From Actinomycetota bacterium (GTDB lineage Bacteria; Actinomycetota; Acidimicrobiia; Acidimicrobiales; Ilumatobacteraceae): 44,185 nucleotides of DNA. The stretch spans positions 1-44,185 of the forward strand of contig JAPLAA010000022.1 in NCBI GenBank assembly GCA_026393475.1. Reading direction: 5' to 3'. How positions within the stretch are numbered: the stretch's first letter is position 1; the number at the start of each line of letters is the position of its first letter. This document shows positions 25,254-39,706 of this stretch, piece by piece. Below the pieces are notes generated by a model. That model saw only the letters and a list, made by a program, of their open reading frames with translations, had not been told where the DNA came from and searched no databases. The position numbers were made by a program, and so were the translations under genes.

Positions 25254-26384
25254 TCAGCTCAGCGACGTCACGAGGTCGAGCACGATCTGGGTCGCATCGA
25301 CGGTGGCCGTCGTCGGGCCGAGCGCCGGCACCGGCGTCCCGCCCGGCCACGTGTGGCCACCACCGTTCACGGTGTAGAGCTCGACCACGTGCCCCGGTCG
25401 GCATCCGCTCCACACCCGGTGCACGACGTCGGCACCAACCGGGGTGTCGACGGGGTCGGCACAGGCGTTCGAGGTGGCCCACGCCGACATGATCTCCTCG
25501 ACCGGCGGCAGGGACATCGACGCCAGCGCTCGGCCACCGGCCGACGTCCGTGTCGAATCGGACCGATCCATCCCTGCGAAGGGCGCACCGCCCGCGTACG
25601 GGATGATCGGGTCGTCCACTCCGTGCAGCGCGACGATCGACGTCGAGCCGGTGGAGGCTCCGTCGCACGATGCCGCGATGTTGACGCCCGCCACGGGCAC
25701 CACCGCCGTCACGACGTCGGCGAGTTCACACCCCACACCGGCAGCCAGCCCACCACCGTTGGAGATGCCCGTCACCACCACGCGTGCGGTGTCGATGCAG
25801 TACTGCGCGCCGATCTGGGCGATCAGGTCGCGGACGAACACCACGTCGGGCGTTCCCGGGCGCACCGGCAACACCCAGAACGGCCCGGATGCCGACTCGG
25901 GTGTCGCCACCACGACGCCCGCCGCGGGGCCGCGCGTGGCGAGCCCGCTGTAGGCAGCCTGCTGCGCTGCATCAGCGCCCAACCCATGGAGGTCGATCAC
26001 CAGCGGCGCTGGTACCGACAGATCGGCGGGCAGGGCGAGCAGCGTCGTCCGCGTGGTAGGGCCCGATGGCACAACCATCGAGCTCGCGACGGGCGACGGA
26101 CCATTGCAGCCCGACGACACAACGACACCACTCGGCTCGATCGCGGCCGGCGCGGTGGACGCGGGCACGGTCGACTCGACGACGCCGTCCGTGCTCGGCG
26201 CCGCGGCCGCCGGCGTCGTCGAGGTGGACGGAGCAGGCACCTCAGATGCAGGCGCCGTCGACGGATCGGTCGACGCGGCCACGACCGTGGACGCGGACGG
26301 TTCCTGGGTCTGCTCATCGGCGCCTGTGCAGCCGGTCGCGCAACAGGCCACCACGACGAGAGCGATTCGCGCACGACGGATCAT
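25254..26384 (-). CDS. LpqC/PHB depolymerase-like secreted esterase
   Basis: 376 residues from ATG 26384; in-frame ATGs at 26393 and 26396 are also possible. The N-terminus MIRRARIALVVVACCATGC is a lipoprotein-type signal with a slightly atypical lipobox (Cys19). A Thr/Ser/Pro/Ala tether (residues about 25-95) follows. The alpha/beta-hydrolase domain shows PLVIDLHGLG (oxyanion region), GISNGGG near residue 206 (nucleophile Ser), ALHGVDDPIIPY (acid Asp) and GGGHTWPGG (catalytic His), the motif set of poly(3-hydroxybutyrate) depolymerase/feruloyl esterase-like proteins such as LpqC. It should act outside the membrane on polyester or acyl-ester substrates; the true substrate is unknown. The minus-strand end of the ribosomal operon lies just upstream, behind a terminator. 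Confidence 0.87.
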   Translation of the reverse strand: MIRRARIALVVVACCATGCTGADEQTQEPSASTVVAASTDPSTAPASEVPAPSTSTTPAAAAPSTDGVVESTVPASTAPAAIEPSGVVVSSGCNGPSPVASSMVVPSGPTTRTTLLALPADLSVPAPLVIDLHGLGADAAQQAAYSGLATRGPAAGVVVATPESASGPFWVLPVRPGTPDVVFVRDLIAQIGAQYCIDTARVVVTGISNGGGLAAGVGCELADVVTAVVPVAGVNIAASCDGASTGSTSIVALHGVDDPIIPYAGGAPFAGMDRSDSTRTSAGGRALASMSLPPVEEIMSAWATSNACADPVDTPVGADVVHRVWSGCRPGHVVELYTVNGGGHTWPGGTPVPALGPTTATVDATQIVLDLVTSLS

Positions 26385-26454
26385 GACGACCATCATCGTC
26401 CGCCGGCGACGGCCGCTTGAGCGACCCGTCGGGAACCGTTGCCGGAAAACGAGC

Positions 26455-26478
26455 GAACCCGCCCTCACGGGCGGGTTC
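26455..26478 (-). terminator. Rho-independent terminator after rpsG
   Basis: A 10-bp perfect stem (26455-26464 / 26469-26478) with a 4-base loop is followed on the minus strand by GCTCGTTTTCC. It lies about 35 bases beyond the rpsG stop and closes the rpsL-rpsG unit. Confidence 0.85.
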
Positions 26479-26514
26479 GTCAGTTCTCGAGTACCGGTCA
26501 CGACCGGCCGACGA

Positions 26515-26985
26515 TCACCAGCGGTAGTGGGCGAACGCCTTGTTGCTCTCGGCCATCTTCTGCATGTCATCGCGACGCTTGATCGCAGCGCCCAGACCGT
26601 TGGCCGCATCCATGAGTTCACCAGCGAGGCACTCGGCCATCGTCTTCTCACGACGCTTGCGGCTGAAGTCGACCAGCCAGCGGATCGAGAGGGTGTTCGC
26701 ACGGCGGGGGCGCACTTCGACAGGCACCTGGTAGCTGGCGCCACCCACGCGGCGGCTCTTGACCTCGAGCGGCGGCTTGATGTTGTCGATCGCACGCTTG
26801 AGGGTCGAGATCGGCTCGGCGCCGGTCTTCTCCTCGACGATCTTCAACGCGTCGTACACGATCTTCTCGGCCACGGTGCGCTTGCCGTGCAGCATGACCT
26901 TGTTGGTCACCTGCGACACGAGCAGCGAGCGGTACAGGGGATCGGGCTGCAGCTCTCGCCGCGGTGCGGGTCCTTTACGGGGCAT
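26515..26985 (-). CDS. rpsG: 30S ribosomal protein S7
   Basis: 156 residues, the usual actinobacterial length, beginning [18 protein letters not shown]. It contains the conserved [37 protein letters not shown] and NKAFAHYRW segments. S7 nucleates assembly of the 30S head on 16S rRNA and in many bacteria also represses its own operon. It follows rpsL after 20 bases, so they are co-transcribed. A strong terminator stands directly downstream, so the usual next genes fusA and tuf are not in this unit. Confidence 0.98.
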   Translation of the reverse strand: MPRKGPAPRRELQPDPLYRSLLVSQVTNKVMLHGKRTVAEKIVYDALKIVEEKTGAEPISTLKRAIDNIKPPLEVKSRRVGGASYQVPVEVRPRRANTLSIRWLVDFSRKRREKTMAECLAGELMDAANGLGAAIKRRDDMQKMAESNKAFAHYRW

Positions 26986-27005
26986 TTCTGGTTCCTTTTC
27001 CTGTA

Positions 27006-27377
27006 CTACTTGGCCATCTTGGCGCCGTAGCGGCTACGGGACTGCTTGCGGTTCTTCACGCCGGCTGCGTCGAGCGCGCCGCGGATGATCTTGTAACGCA
27101 CACCCGGCAGGTCGCGAACACGGCCGCCACGGACGAGCACGATCGAGTGCTCCTGCAGGTTGTGGCCCTCGCCCGGGATGTAGGCCGTGATCTCGACACC
27201 GCTCGACAGACGCACGCGGGCGACCTTGCGGAGCGCCGAGTTCGGCTTCTTCGGGGTGTTCGTGTACACGCGAGTGCACACACCGCGACGCTGCGGCGAC
27301 CCCTTGAGGGCCGGCGTCTTGGTCTTCGAGAACTTCGTGGTACGCCCTTGGCGAACCAGCTGCTGAATCGTGGGCAC
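27006..27377 (-). CDS. rpsL: 30S ribosomal protein S12
   Basis: 123 residues from GTG 27377 (start [11 protein letters not shown]), with AAAGG in the leader as ribosome-binding site. The accuracy-centre loops are [10 protein letters not shown] with Lys43 kept and [12 protein letters not shown], where position 88 is Arg instead of the usual Lys. In Mycobacterium tuberculosis numbering, K88R is a known streptomycin-resistance change. It contacts 16S rRNA helices 18, 27 and 44 in the decoding centre. First gene of the rpsL-rpsG unit, with a promoter about 85-115 bases upstream. Confidence 0.98.
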   Translation of the reverse strand: MPTIQQLVRQGRTTKFSKTKTPALKGSPQRRGVCTRVYTNTPKKPNSALRKVARVRLSSGVEITAYIPGEGHNLQEHSIVLVRGGRVRDLPGVRYKIIRGALDAAGVKNRKQSRSRYGAKMAK

Positions 27378-27461
27378 GCGTCTACCTTTGCGAACTGTGA
27401 CAGTGCGAGAACAACTCTGTCGGGTGACAGCTGCATGGAGAACTCCACGCAGGACCCTGCA

Positions 27462-27491
27462 ATGTTAGAGGTGCGCGTCCACGACCGGCAA
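27462..27491 (-). promoter_or_regulatory. Promoter of rpsL-rpsG
   Basis: On the minus strand TTGCCG (27486-27491), an 18-base spacer and TAACAT (27462-27467) fit a sigma-70-type promoter. Transcription would start near 27455, giving an rpsL leader of about 80 bases with small hairpins such as GCAGGgtCCTGC. Confidence 0.6.
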
Positions 27492-27562
27492 CCCGCGCGC
27501 GACGGTGAAACGCGCGATCTCGCGAGGTCACGACCCGCGGCCCCGCGCCGAACCGGGTCGGC

Positions 27563-27712
27563 TCAGTGTGCCTTCAACGCCGCCAGGAACGCGAGCGCGG
27601 CGAGCACGAACCACGGCGTCGCCCGGCCGGTGCCGCGCTGGCGCGCATCGTGGTGTGCGTAGACGTCGAGGTCGGCCGCGTTCGCGTGACCGTGATGATG
27701 GAATGCCCGCAT
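27563..27712 (-). CDS. Very small His-rich membrane protein
   Basis: 49 residues from ATG 27712, with GAGGAG about 6 bases upstream. The N-terminus is histidine-rich (FHHHGHANAADLDVYAHHDA) and basic. The C-terminus (TPWFVLAALAFLAALKAH) is one hydrophobic segment that could span or enter the membrane. Family and role are not recognised; His clusters may bind metal (inference). It lies between the RNA polymerase and ribosomal protein units, downstream of another tiny gene. The ribosome-binding site and coherent membrane segment support it, but the short length leaves some doubt. Confidence 0.55.
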   Translation of the reverse strand: MRAFHHHGHANAADLDVYAHHDARQRGTGRATPWFVLAALAFLAALKAH

Positions 27713-27824
27713 GACCTGCTCCTCCCGCTGCGCCCGTCCCTGACGCAGCACCGCCTCGAGGGACGGTCACGGGGGATATCGGCCTGTCAAGCAGCTCACT
27801 TGACCAGCTGTTGAGCCGGGGCCG

Positions 27825-27846
27825 ACCGGCGCGAAGCAGCGCCGGT
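27825..27846 (-). terminator. Hairpin after small antitoxin-like gene
   Basis: An 8-bp stem (ACCGGCGC 27825-27832 / GCGCCGGT 27839-27846) with a 6-base loop sits 4 bases beyond the stop codon of the minus-strand small gene. No T-run follows, so this is a candidate only. Confidence 0.4.
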
Positions 27847-27850
27847 GGGG

Positions 27851-28030
27851 CTACTTGGTGTCGTCGAGCTTGTCGACGAAGTCCTTCGCCTTCTCGGCGG
27901 CCTGCTCGACCTTCGCGTCGTGCTGATCGGGGATCTTGCTCTCGACGACGTCGGCCACCTTGTCGATGCCCTGATTGATCTGCTTCTCGCGACCCTTGAC
28001 GAGACCCTTGACCTTGTCGAACAAACCCAT
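27851..28030 (-). CDS. Small Rv0909/MT0933 antitoxin-like protein
   Basis: 59 residues from ATG 28030, preceded by GAGGAG. The sequence MGLFDKVKGLVKGREKQ, followed by a run of amphipathic, charged helix (DKVADVVESKIPDQHDAKV, EQAAEKAKDFVDKLDD), matches small actinobacterial proteins named after the Mycobacterium MT0933/Rv0909 antitoxin. No toxin gene is adjacent, so a toxin-antitoxin role is not supported here. Many such proteins are orphan, stress-related helical proteins. It lies just beyond the rpoC terminator. Confidence 0.78.
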   Translation of the reverse strand: MGLFDKVKGLVKGREKQINQGIDKVADVVESKIPDQHDAKVEQAAEKAKDFVDKLDDTK

Positions 28031-28116
28031 GCGACCACTCCTCGAGACGACAGCCGGAGCTGATGTGAAGGGCAACAGTCTCGCATCCCCGACCCCCACC
28101 TGCACGGGGGGTCCGG

Positions 28117-28170
28117 AAAACGCCACGAGCGACGAGCCCCGGCCCGAAGGCCGACGCCCCGTCGCTCGTG
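28117..28170 (-). terminator. Rho-independent terminator of rpoB-rpoC
   Basis: An 11-bp stem (28124-28134 / 28160-28170) encloses a second GGCC-GAA-GGCC-type hairpin. On the minus strand it is followed by GGCGTTTTCCGG, with the T-run at 28117-28120. It ends the rpoBC transcript about 80 bases after the rpoC stop. The CGTTTTCCGG tail is shared with the rpsG terminator. Confidence 0.8.
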
Positions 28171-28249
28171 TCGCTCGTCTGTCGGGGTGTGACCCGGATG
28201 GGTCGACCCCGATCCGACGATCGGTTCCCGGAGGCAGCTCCTCCGAGGA

Positions 28250-32131
<3,882 letters not shown>

Positions 32132-32185
32132 CTCGGCGCCTCTTTCGTCTTCGTCTTCGTCGTCTTCGTCGTCGTCAGGTCTGGT

Positions 32186-32200
32186 CTGATCCGCTGAGGA

Positions 32201-32204
<4 letters not shown>
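32186..32204 (-). promoter_or_regulatory. Small hairpin overlapping the rpoB stop codon
   Basis: CTGATCC (32186-32192) and GGATCAG (32198-32204) form a 7-bp stem with a 5-base loop that covers the rpoB stop. It may tune rpoB-rpoC translation or RNA processing; it lacks a T-run and is probably not a terminator. Confidence 0.4.
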
Positions 32205-35839
<3,635 letters not shown>

Positions 35840-35843
35840 AGGG

Positions 35844-35867
35844 TCACTCCTCAAGTGCAATCGGCAT
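35844..35867 (-). other. Possible 7-codon leader frame before rpoB
   Basis: An ATG at 35867 opens a frame encoding MPIALEE and stops at 35844-35846, four bases before the rpoB GTG. Its Glu codons form the GAGGAG used as rpoB ribosome-binding site. It has no clear ribosome-binding site of its own, so translation is uncertain. Confidence 0.25.
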
Positions 35868-35922
35868 GAGTCGGCGTGCTGCCGCATCGGGGGCGCGCAA
35901 CGTCAACGGCACTCTTGAGGAG
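35847..35922 (-). promoter_or_regulatory. rpoB leader hairpin that can mask the ribosome-binding site
   Basis: In the minus-strand transcript CTCCTCAAG (from 35914-35922) is perfectly complementary to CTTGAGGAG (from 35847-35855), which contains the rpoB ribosome-binding site. A further 3 bp can pair after a 2-base bulge. Such pairing would hide the site; autoregulation is an inference. Confidence 0.4.
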
Positions 35923-35951
35923 GCAGGAGACGAGACACACGGCAACGAACG

Positions 35952-35981
35952 ATCCTATCCACAGGGGACGACGAACGTCAA
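35952..35981 (-). promoter_or_regulatory. rpoB promoter, proximal (P2)
   Basis: TTGACG (35976-35981), an 18-base spacer and TAGGAT (35952-35957) on the minus strand. The start would be near 35945, giving a leader of about 105 bases. Both hexamers are close to the sigma-70/SigA consensus. Confidence 0.7.
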
Positions 35982-36020
35982 CCGCAGCCGGCGTGTGCCG
36001 GACGGCTCGTCAGGACGCAA

Positions 36021-36050
36021 ACGGTAAGCACTCGCCCACCGACAAGTCAA
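36021..36050 (-). promoter_or_regulatory. rpoB promoter, distal (P1)
   Basis: TTGACT (36045-36050), an 18-base spacer and TACCGT (36021-36026) on the minus strand. The start would be near 36014, about 175 bases before rpoB. Spacer length equals that of P2. Confidence 0.65.
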
Positions 36051-36337
36051 GGCTTTGCGAGGCACTCGGACCGTGAAAGGCGCCGAAAACCGGGCAGAAC
36101 CCGGGTGTCGAGGCCCTGAAGCGACGCTGTCGCGAAAGGTTCGATCATCCGCACGAGACGGGGACACGAAGGTGCGCCAGCACACTGTCCCCCGAACGGG
36201 TGATGTCCGACTGAACGTGATGGACCGTGACGCGTGGTCTGACTTCCACCCCTCGCGCGGGGCCCGTCACTCAGAGGTGTCTCAAGATGGCACCGAAACG
36301 CTTGTGTTCACACCGCCGCGCTCCGCATCCTCCAGGC

Positions 36338-36997
36338 ATGTCCCCCCAGCACCCTCTGCGGCAGTCGGCCAGGCAGTCCTCCCGGTTCGCCCGCGTGAAG
36401 CGCATCGCCCTCGCCGCCACCATCGTCGCCGGCACCACCGCCCTGTCGACCGGCGCGATCGCCGGCAGTGCCGCCGCGGCGTGCGCCAGCCGCACCACCT
36501 TCCAGGCCTTCAGCCAGTGGGGCGACAGCAACCAGTACTTCGTCGCCCCGAACGCCACCTTCGAGTCCGGTACCAGCGGCTGGACGATGTTCGCCGGCGT
36601 CGGATCGCCGAGCGTGGTGTCGGACCAGGAGCCGTGGAAGATCAACGGGGCCGGCCACTCGAAGGCGCTGCAACTCCCCGCCTATTCGACCGCGATGCCG
36701 CCGAACATCTGCCTCAACTCCAACGAGGAGTGGATGCGGTTCTTCTACAAGGACCCGGCCGTGAGCGGCGCCCAACTGCTGGTGAAGATCGAGGCCTGGA
36801 GCAGCGCCGGCCGCACGGTGCAGGAGATCCGGATCAACTCGGGCAGCGCCGGCTGGAAGGTGTCCAACCAGATCGCGATGCCGAACAAGCGCGACGCCGC
36901 CGGCGAGCAGACGATCACGCTGACCATCACGCCGGTCGGCACCGCCGCCACGTGGCGGGTCGACGACATCATGATCGACCCCTGGGTGAGCCGGTGA
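36338..36997 (+). CDS. Secreted beta-sandwich-like protein
   Basis: 219 residues from ATG 36338. An ATG at 36287 has a better ribosome-binding site (GAGGTG), and GTG 36395 would start right at the signal peptide; the start is therefore uncertain. The signal peptide (VKRIALAATIVAGTTALS, then GAIAGSAAAACA) points to export by cleavage near AAA-ACA. The mature part opens FQAFSQWGDSNQYFVAPN, then FESGTSGWTMF, and continues as beta strands ending in TWRVDDIMIDPW. This resembles jelly-roll, carbohydrate-binding-like domains of secreted actinobacterial proteins; the ligand is unknown. It lies between rpoB and a GGDEF gene, within the interruption of the rplJL-rpoBC cluster. Confidence 0.75.
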   Translation: MSPQHPLRQSARQSSRFARVKRIALAATIVAGTTALSTGAIAGSAAAACASRTTFQAFSQWGDSNQYFVAPNATFESGTSGWTMFAGVGSPSVVSDQEPWKINGAGHSKALQLPAYSTAMPPNICLNSNEEWMRFFYKDPAVSGAQLLVKIEAWSSAGRTVQEIRINSGSAGWKVSNQIAMPNKRDAAGEQTITLTITPVGTAATWRVDDIMIDPWVSR

Positions 36998-37154
36998 TCG
37001 ACCGGACCCCGATCATCCGGGCGAGCTTGCGCACGGCACAGCCCCATCGCCCCCGCAACGACGCACCACGGCGCGACGTCCACGCCGTCGTGGCGCTCCG
37101 TCTGGGAATCGTCAAGATGTCGACGTCGCGCTTGGTCGCGTGGGCCCCCGAGCC

Positions 37155-37206
37155 GAAGAACTGACCAGAAGAACTGACCAGAAGAACCGACCCGAGGAAA
37201 CGACCA
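37155..37206. repeat. Four 13-bp tandem repeats
   Basis: GAAGAACTGACCA at 37155-37167 and 37168-37180 is exact. GAAGAACCGACCC (37181-37193) and GAGGAAACGACCA (37194-37206) are degraded copies. It lies in the 296-base non-coding gap before the GGDEF gene, in which I see nothing else. Confidence 0.8.
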
Positions 37207-37293
37207 CAGGAGCTGGTCCGGGACGCGCGACCGAACCCCGTCGGGACGGAGCGCACTCCCACCTCGCGGTGCACGACAGGACGGACGACGACG

Positions 37294-38772
37294 ATGCCGA
37301 CTCGGGCGACGGCACGAGATGCCGAGGCGAACGGCGCACGACGCCATGCTGCCGCGCCCGGAGCGCCCGGAGCGCCCGGAGCGCCCGGAGCGCCTGCAGC
37401 GCCCCTTGCGACGGCCTGCGCTGAACCCGCTCCGCTGGACAACGCGTCGTCTCCGGCAGTTCCGCCACCGTCCGCGGCTCCTGCCACGGCCACCGAGGCC
37501 CTCGGCACGGTCGACACACTCGATGGCCTCGTCGTCGCCGACGTCGCCCGCGCGGTCGCCGACGCCCGCGCCATGGCCGACGCCCGCGCCGGAGCACCCT
37601 CGGATCGCGCCGACCGGGTCAGCGCCGCCCTGCTCGGAGGTGGCTACCTCCTCCTGTGCGCAGCGCTGCTCACGGTGTGGCGCGACCCGACCTGGGCCGA
37701 CCTCGGTGCGGCGCTCCTGCTCGGCGTCGCCCACGGGATCGCCTCGCGCTTCAGCTTCGAGTCGAAGGGCGGCAGCTCGGTCCCGACAGCGCCGATCTTC
37801 GTCGCCTCGCTCTTCCTCGTCCCGTTGCCCCTCGTCCCGACGGTGGTCCTGCTCGGCCTGTTGTCGGGCTCCATCGGCACCGACGCGCCGGGCGGACCGC
37901 TCCGGCGGATCCTCGTCCCCGCACTGTCGGGTTGGAACGCGGTCGGGCCCGTCCTCGTCCTCGCCGTGCTCGACGAACCGCCGGACGTGCGCTGGTGGCC
38001 GTGGTACCTGCTCGCCTTCGCCAGCCAGTTCGTGACCGACGCGCTCGTGGCGTTCGTGCGCGTCCGCGCCCTCGGCATGTCGTGGCGGGTGCTCCCACGA
38101 CCCATGGCCTGGACGTACGCGGTCGACGCGATGCTCGCCCCCATCGGACTCACCGCCGTCATCGCGTGCGACGGATCGCTGTGGGCGGTAGTGCTCGCCA
38201 GCACCCCGATCGGTGTGCTCGCGCTGCTCGCCCGCGACCGTGCCGAACACCTCGAGCAGGCGGTCGCCATCAGTGAGGCGTTCGAGGCGGCGATCGAGAC
38301 CGCCCGTCAGGACGCGCTCACCGGCATCGGCAACCGCCGCGCCTGGAACGAGGCCACCACCCGAGCCGCGGTCGAGTTCGCCGCCGACCCGCTGCAGAGC
38401 ACCGTCACCGTCGTGATGGGCGACCTCGACCGTCTCAAGCAGGTGAACGACACCCACGGCCACGAAGCCGGCGACGACCTGATCCGCGCCGCGGCACAGG
38501 TCTTCCTCGACGTCGCACCACCCGGCGCGCTCGTTGCTCGGCTCGGTGGCGACGAGTTCGGCATGCTCGTGGTCGGGACCGGGATCGACGCTTCGGAGCT
38601 GATCGGCGCCATTCGTGAGCGGATGCAGGCCGCACCAGCGGTGCACGGCGTGGCGGTCTCGCTGTCGGTCGGCGCCGCGTCGTGTCCGCCGCTCGCCGAC
38701 GTCGAAGCGATCCTCGCCGCCGCCGATTCCCTCGCCTTCGCCGACAAGGCGGCGCGCCGGATCGGTCGTTGA
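37294..38772 (+). CDS. GGDEF-domain diguanylate cyclase, membrane bound
   Basis: 492 residues from ATG 37294; ATG 37573 would remove an Ala/Pro-rich N-terminus built by four 9-bp repeats (GAPGAPGAPGAPAAP), and no good ribosome-binding site decides between them. About six hydrophobic segments (residues about 110-305) form the membrane sensor part. The GGDEF domain follows a short helix (ARQDALTGIGNRRAWNE), with ARLGGDEFG at residues about 415-423 and GDLDRLKQVNDTHGHEAGDD upstream for metal and GTP binding. An intact GGDEF predicts synthesis of cyclic di-GMP. No RxxD inhibitory site is seen at its usual place. It lies in the interruption between rplL and rpoB; its cue is unknown. Confidence 0.9.
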   Translation: MPTRATARDAEANGARRHAAAPGAPGAPGAPGAPAAPLATACAEPAPLDNASSPAVPPPSAAPATATEALGTVDTLDGLVVADVARAVADARAMADARAGAPSDRADRVSAALLGGGYLLLCAALLTVWRDPTWADLGAALLLGVAHGIASRFSFESKGGSSVPTAPIFVASLFLVPLPLVPTVVLLGLLSGSIGTDAPGGPLRRILVPALSGWNAVGPVLVLAVLDEPPDVRWWPWYLLAFASQFVTDALVAFVRVRALGMSWRVLPRPMAWTYAVDAMLAPIGLTAVIACDGSLWAVVLASTPIGVLALLARDRAEHLEQAVAISEAFEAAIETARQDALTGIGNRRAWNEATTRAAVEFAADPLQSTVTVVMGDLDRLKQVNDTHGHEAGDDLIRAAAQVFLDVAPPGALVARLGGDEFGMLVVGTGIDASELIGAIRERMQAAPAVHGVAVSLSVGAASCPPLADVEAILAAADSLAFADKAARRIGR

Positions 38773-38791
38773 GTCGCGACGTCGGGGCGCC

Positions 38792-39577
38792 TCAGACGCT
38801 CCCGACCACCGATCGCGTGGCAGCCAGCACCGCCGCTGCTCGCTCCGTCGGATCGGGGAACGCCGACATCAGCGTGCTCGACCGCAACTCCACCGATACG
38901 GGCACGTCGGGCACCGCCCGAAGCACCGCCTCGAGCGGCAACACCCCCTCGCCCGGAAGGAGCCGCCCGTACAACGCCTCGTCGCGGAGCCCCGCGAGGT
39001 CGGCCGGGGCCGACGCCGACGCATCCGCCAGTTGCAGGTAGGGCAACAGCCGAGCGTCGACCGTCGCGAGATCGGCCGGCACGCCGCCGGACCGGGCGAG
39101 GTGCAGCGTGTCGACGAGCACCGCGACCTCGGGGCGATCGACCCGTTCGACGATGCCGACGGCCTGGCCCAACGACGACACCGAGAAGATCGGCAGGAAC
39201 TCGAGCACGATCCGCACACCGGGGGCGTTCGCACCCGCATACGCGGCCAGCTCGGCGAGCCGGGCCGTCACCCGGTCGTCGTCCGCGCCGCCGCTGGCCA
39301 TCAGCACGAACGGCACCCCCAGCGTCGCAGCAGCATCGAGCAGCCGCTCGCCGCCGTCGCCCCCGCGACCGAGGATGATCGGTTCGATGTCGAGCGCGAC
39401 GATGCCGGTCGCGTCGAGACGGCGTCGGACCTCGAGCGTCGTCGCATCGGTCCACGTCGTCGGATCGAACCACAACCCGACCGCAGGCCATCCCGCTGCG
39501 GCGGCCACCTCCACGGCATCGGCCGGTCCCACGTCGAGGACGGTGCCGGCGGCCAGCGAGACGAGTCGATCACCCAT
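38792..39577 (-). CDS. Sugar phosphate isomerase/epimerase-like TIM-barrel protein
   Basis: 261 residues from ATG 39577, supported by TACGGT exactly 6 bases upstream. It fits the xylose-isomerase-like AP-endonuclease-2 superfamily. The expected metal ligands appear in order: Glu in VLEFLPI, Asp and His in LVDTLH, Asp in LQLADA and Glu in VELRS. Alternating strand/helix segments (AAGWPAVGLWFDP, IVALDIEPIILG) complete the barrel. Members isomerise or epimerise sugars or keto acids; the substrate is not predictable here. It is convergent with the GGDEF gene (19-base gap) and lies downstream of the rplL terminator. Confidence 0.85.
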   Translation of the reverse strand: MGDRLVSLAAGTVLDVGPADAVEVAAAAGWPAVGLWFDPTTWTDATTLEVRRRLDATGIVALDIEPIILGRGGDGGERLLDAAATLGVPFVLMASGGADDDRVTARLAELAAYAGANAPGVRIVLEFLPIFSVSSLGQAVGIVERVDRPEVAVLVDTLHLARSGGVPADLATVDARLLPYLQLADASASAPADLAGLRDEALYGRLLPGEGVLPLEAVLRAVPDVPVSVELRSSTLMSAFPDPTERAAAVLAATRSVVGSV

Positions 39578-39583
39578 GGCCGC

Positions 39584-39589
39584 ACCGTA
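39584..39589 (-). promoter_or_regulatory. -10 box (TACGGT) for a leaderless isomerase-like transcript
   Basis: TACGGT on the minus strand ends 6 bases before ATG 39577, identical in sequence and spacing to the box at 24316-24321. Confidence 0.5.
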
Positions 39590-39615
39590 CCGGCGACCGT
39601 GGGCGCCGCCTGGAT

Positions 39616-39659
39616 CGAGGTCGCGGTCGAGCCCGATGGCGAGGTCGCGGTCGAACCCG
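39616..39659. repeat. Direct repeats downstream of rplL
   Basis: Two 20-bp units at 39616-39635 and 39640-39659 differ at one base. A shorter repeat of CGCCCGGGAACGA follows at 39681-39706. They fill the gap between the rplL terminator and the isomerase-like gene. Confidence 0.6.
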
Positions 39660-39706
39660 GATCGGGCACCCGGGGAACGGCGCCCGGGAACGACGCCCGG
39701 GAACGA

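Larger units (their letters stand above)
35840..36337. promoter_or_regulatory. Intergenic region between rpoB and secreted-protein gene
   Basis: This 498-base non-coding stretch holds two minus-strand promoters for rpoB, an rpoB leader with a 7-codon frame and a hairpin that can mask the ribosome-binding site. Beyond about 36060, towards the plus-strand gene, I see no clear promoter. Confidence 0.7.

Noticed and set aside
27851-28030. A toxin-antitoxin pair
   Set aside because: Only the antitoxin-like protein is present; the neighbouring 49-residue gene does not look like a toxin.
37155-37206. CRISPR array
   Set aside because: Units are 13 bp and directly adjacent with no spacers, and no cas genes are present.
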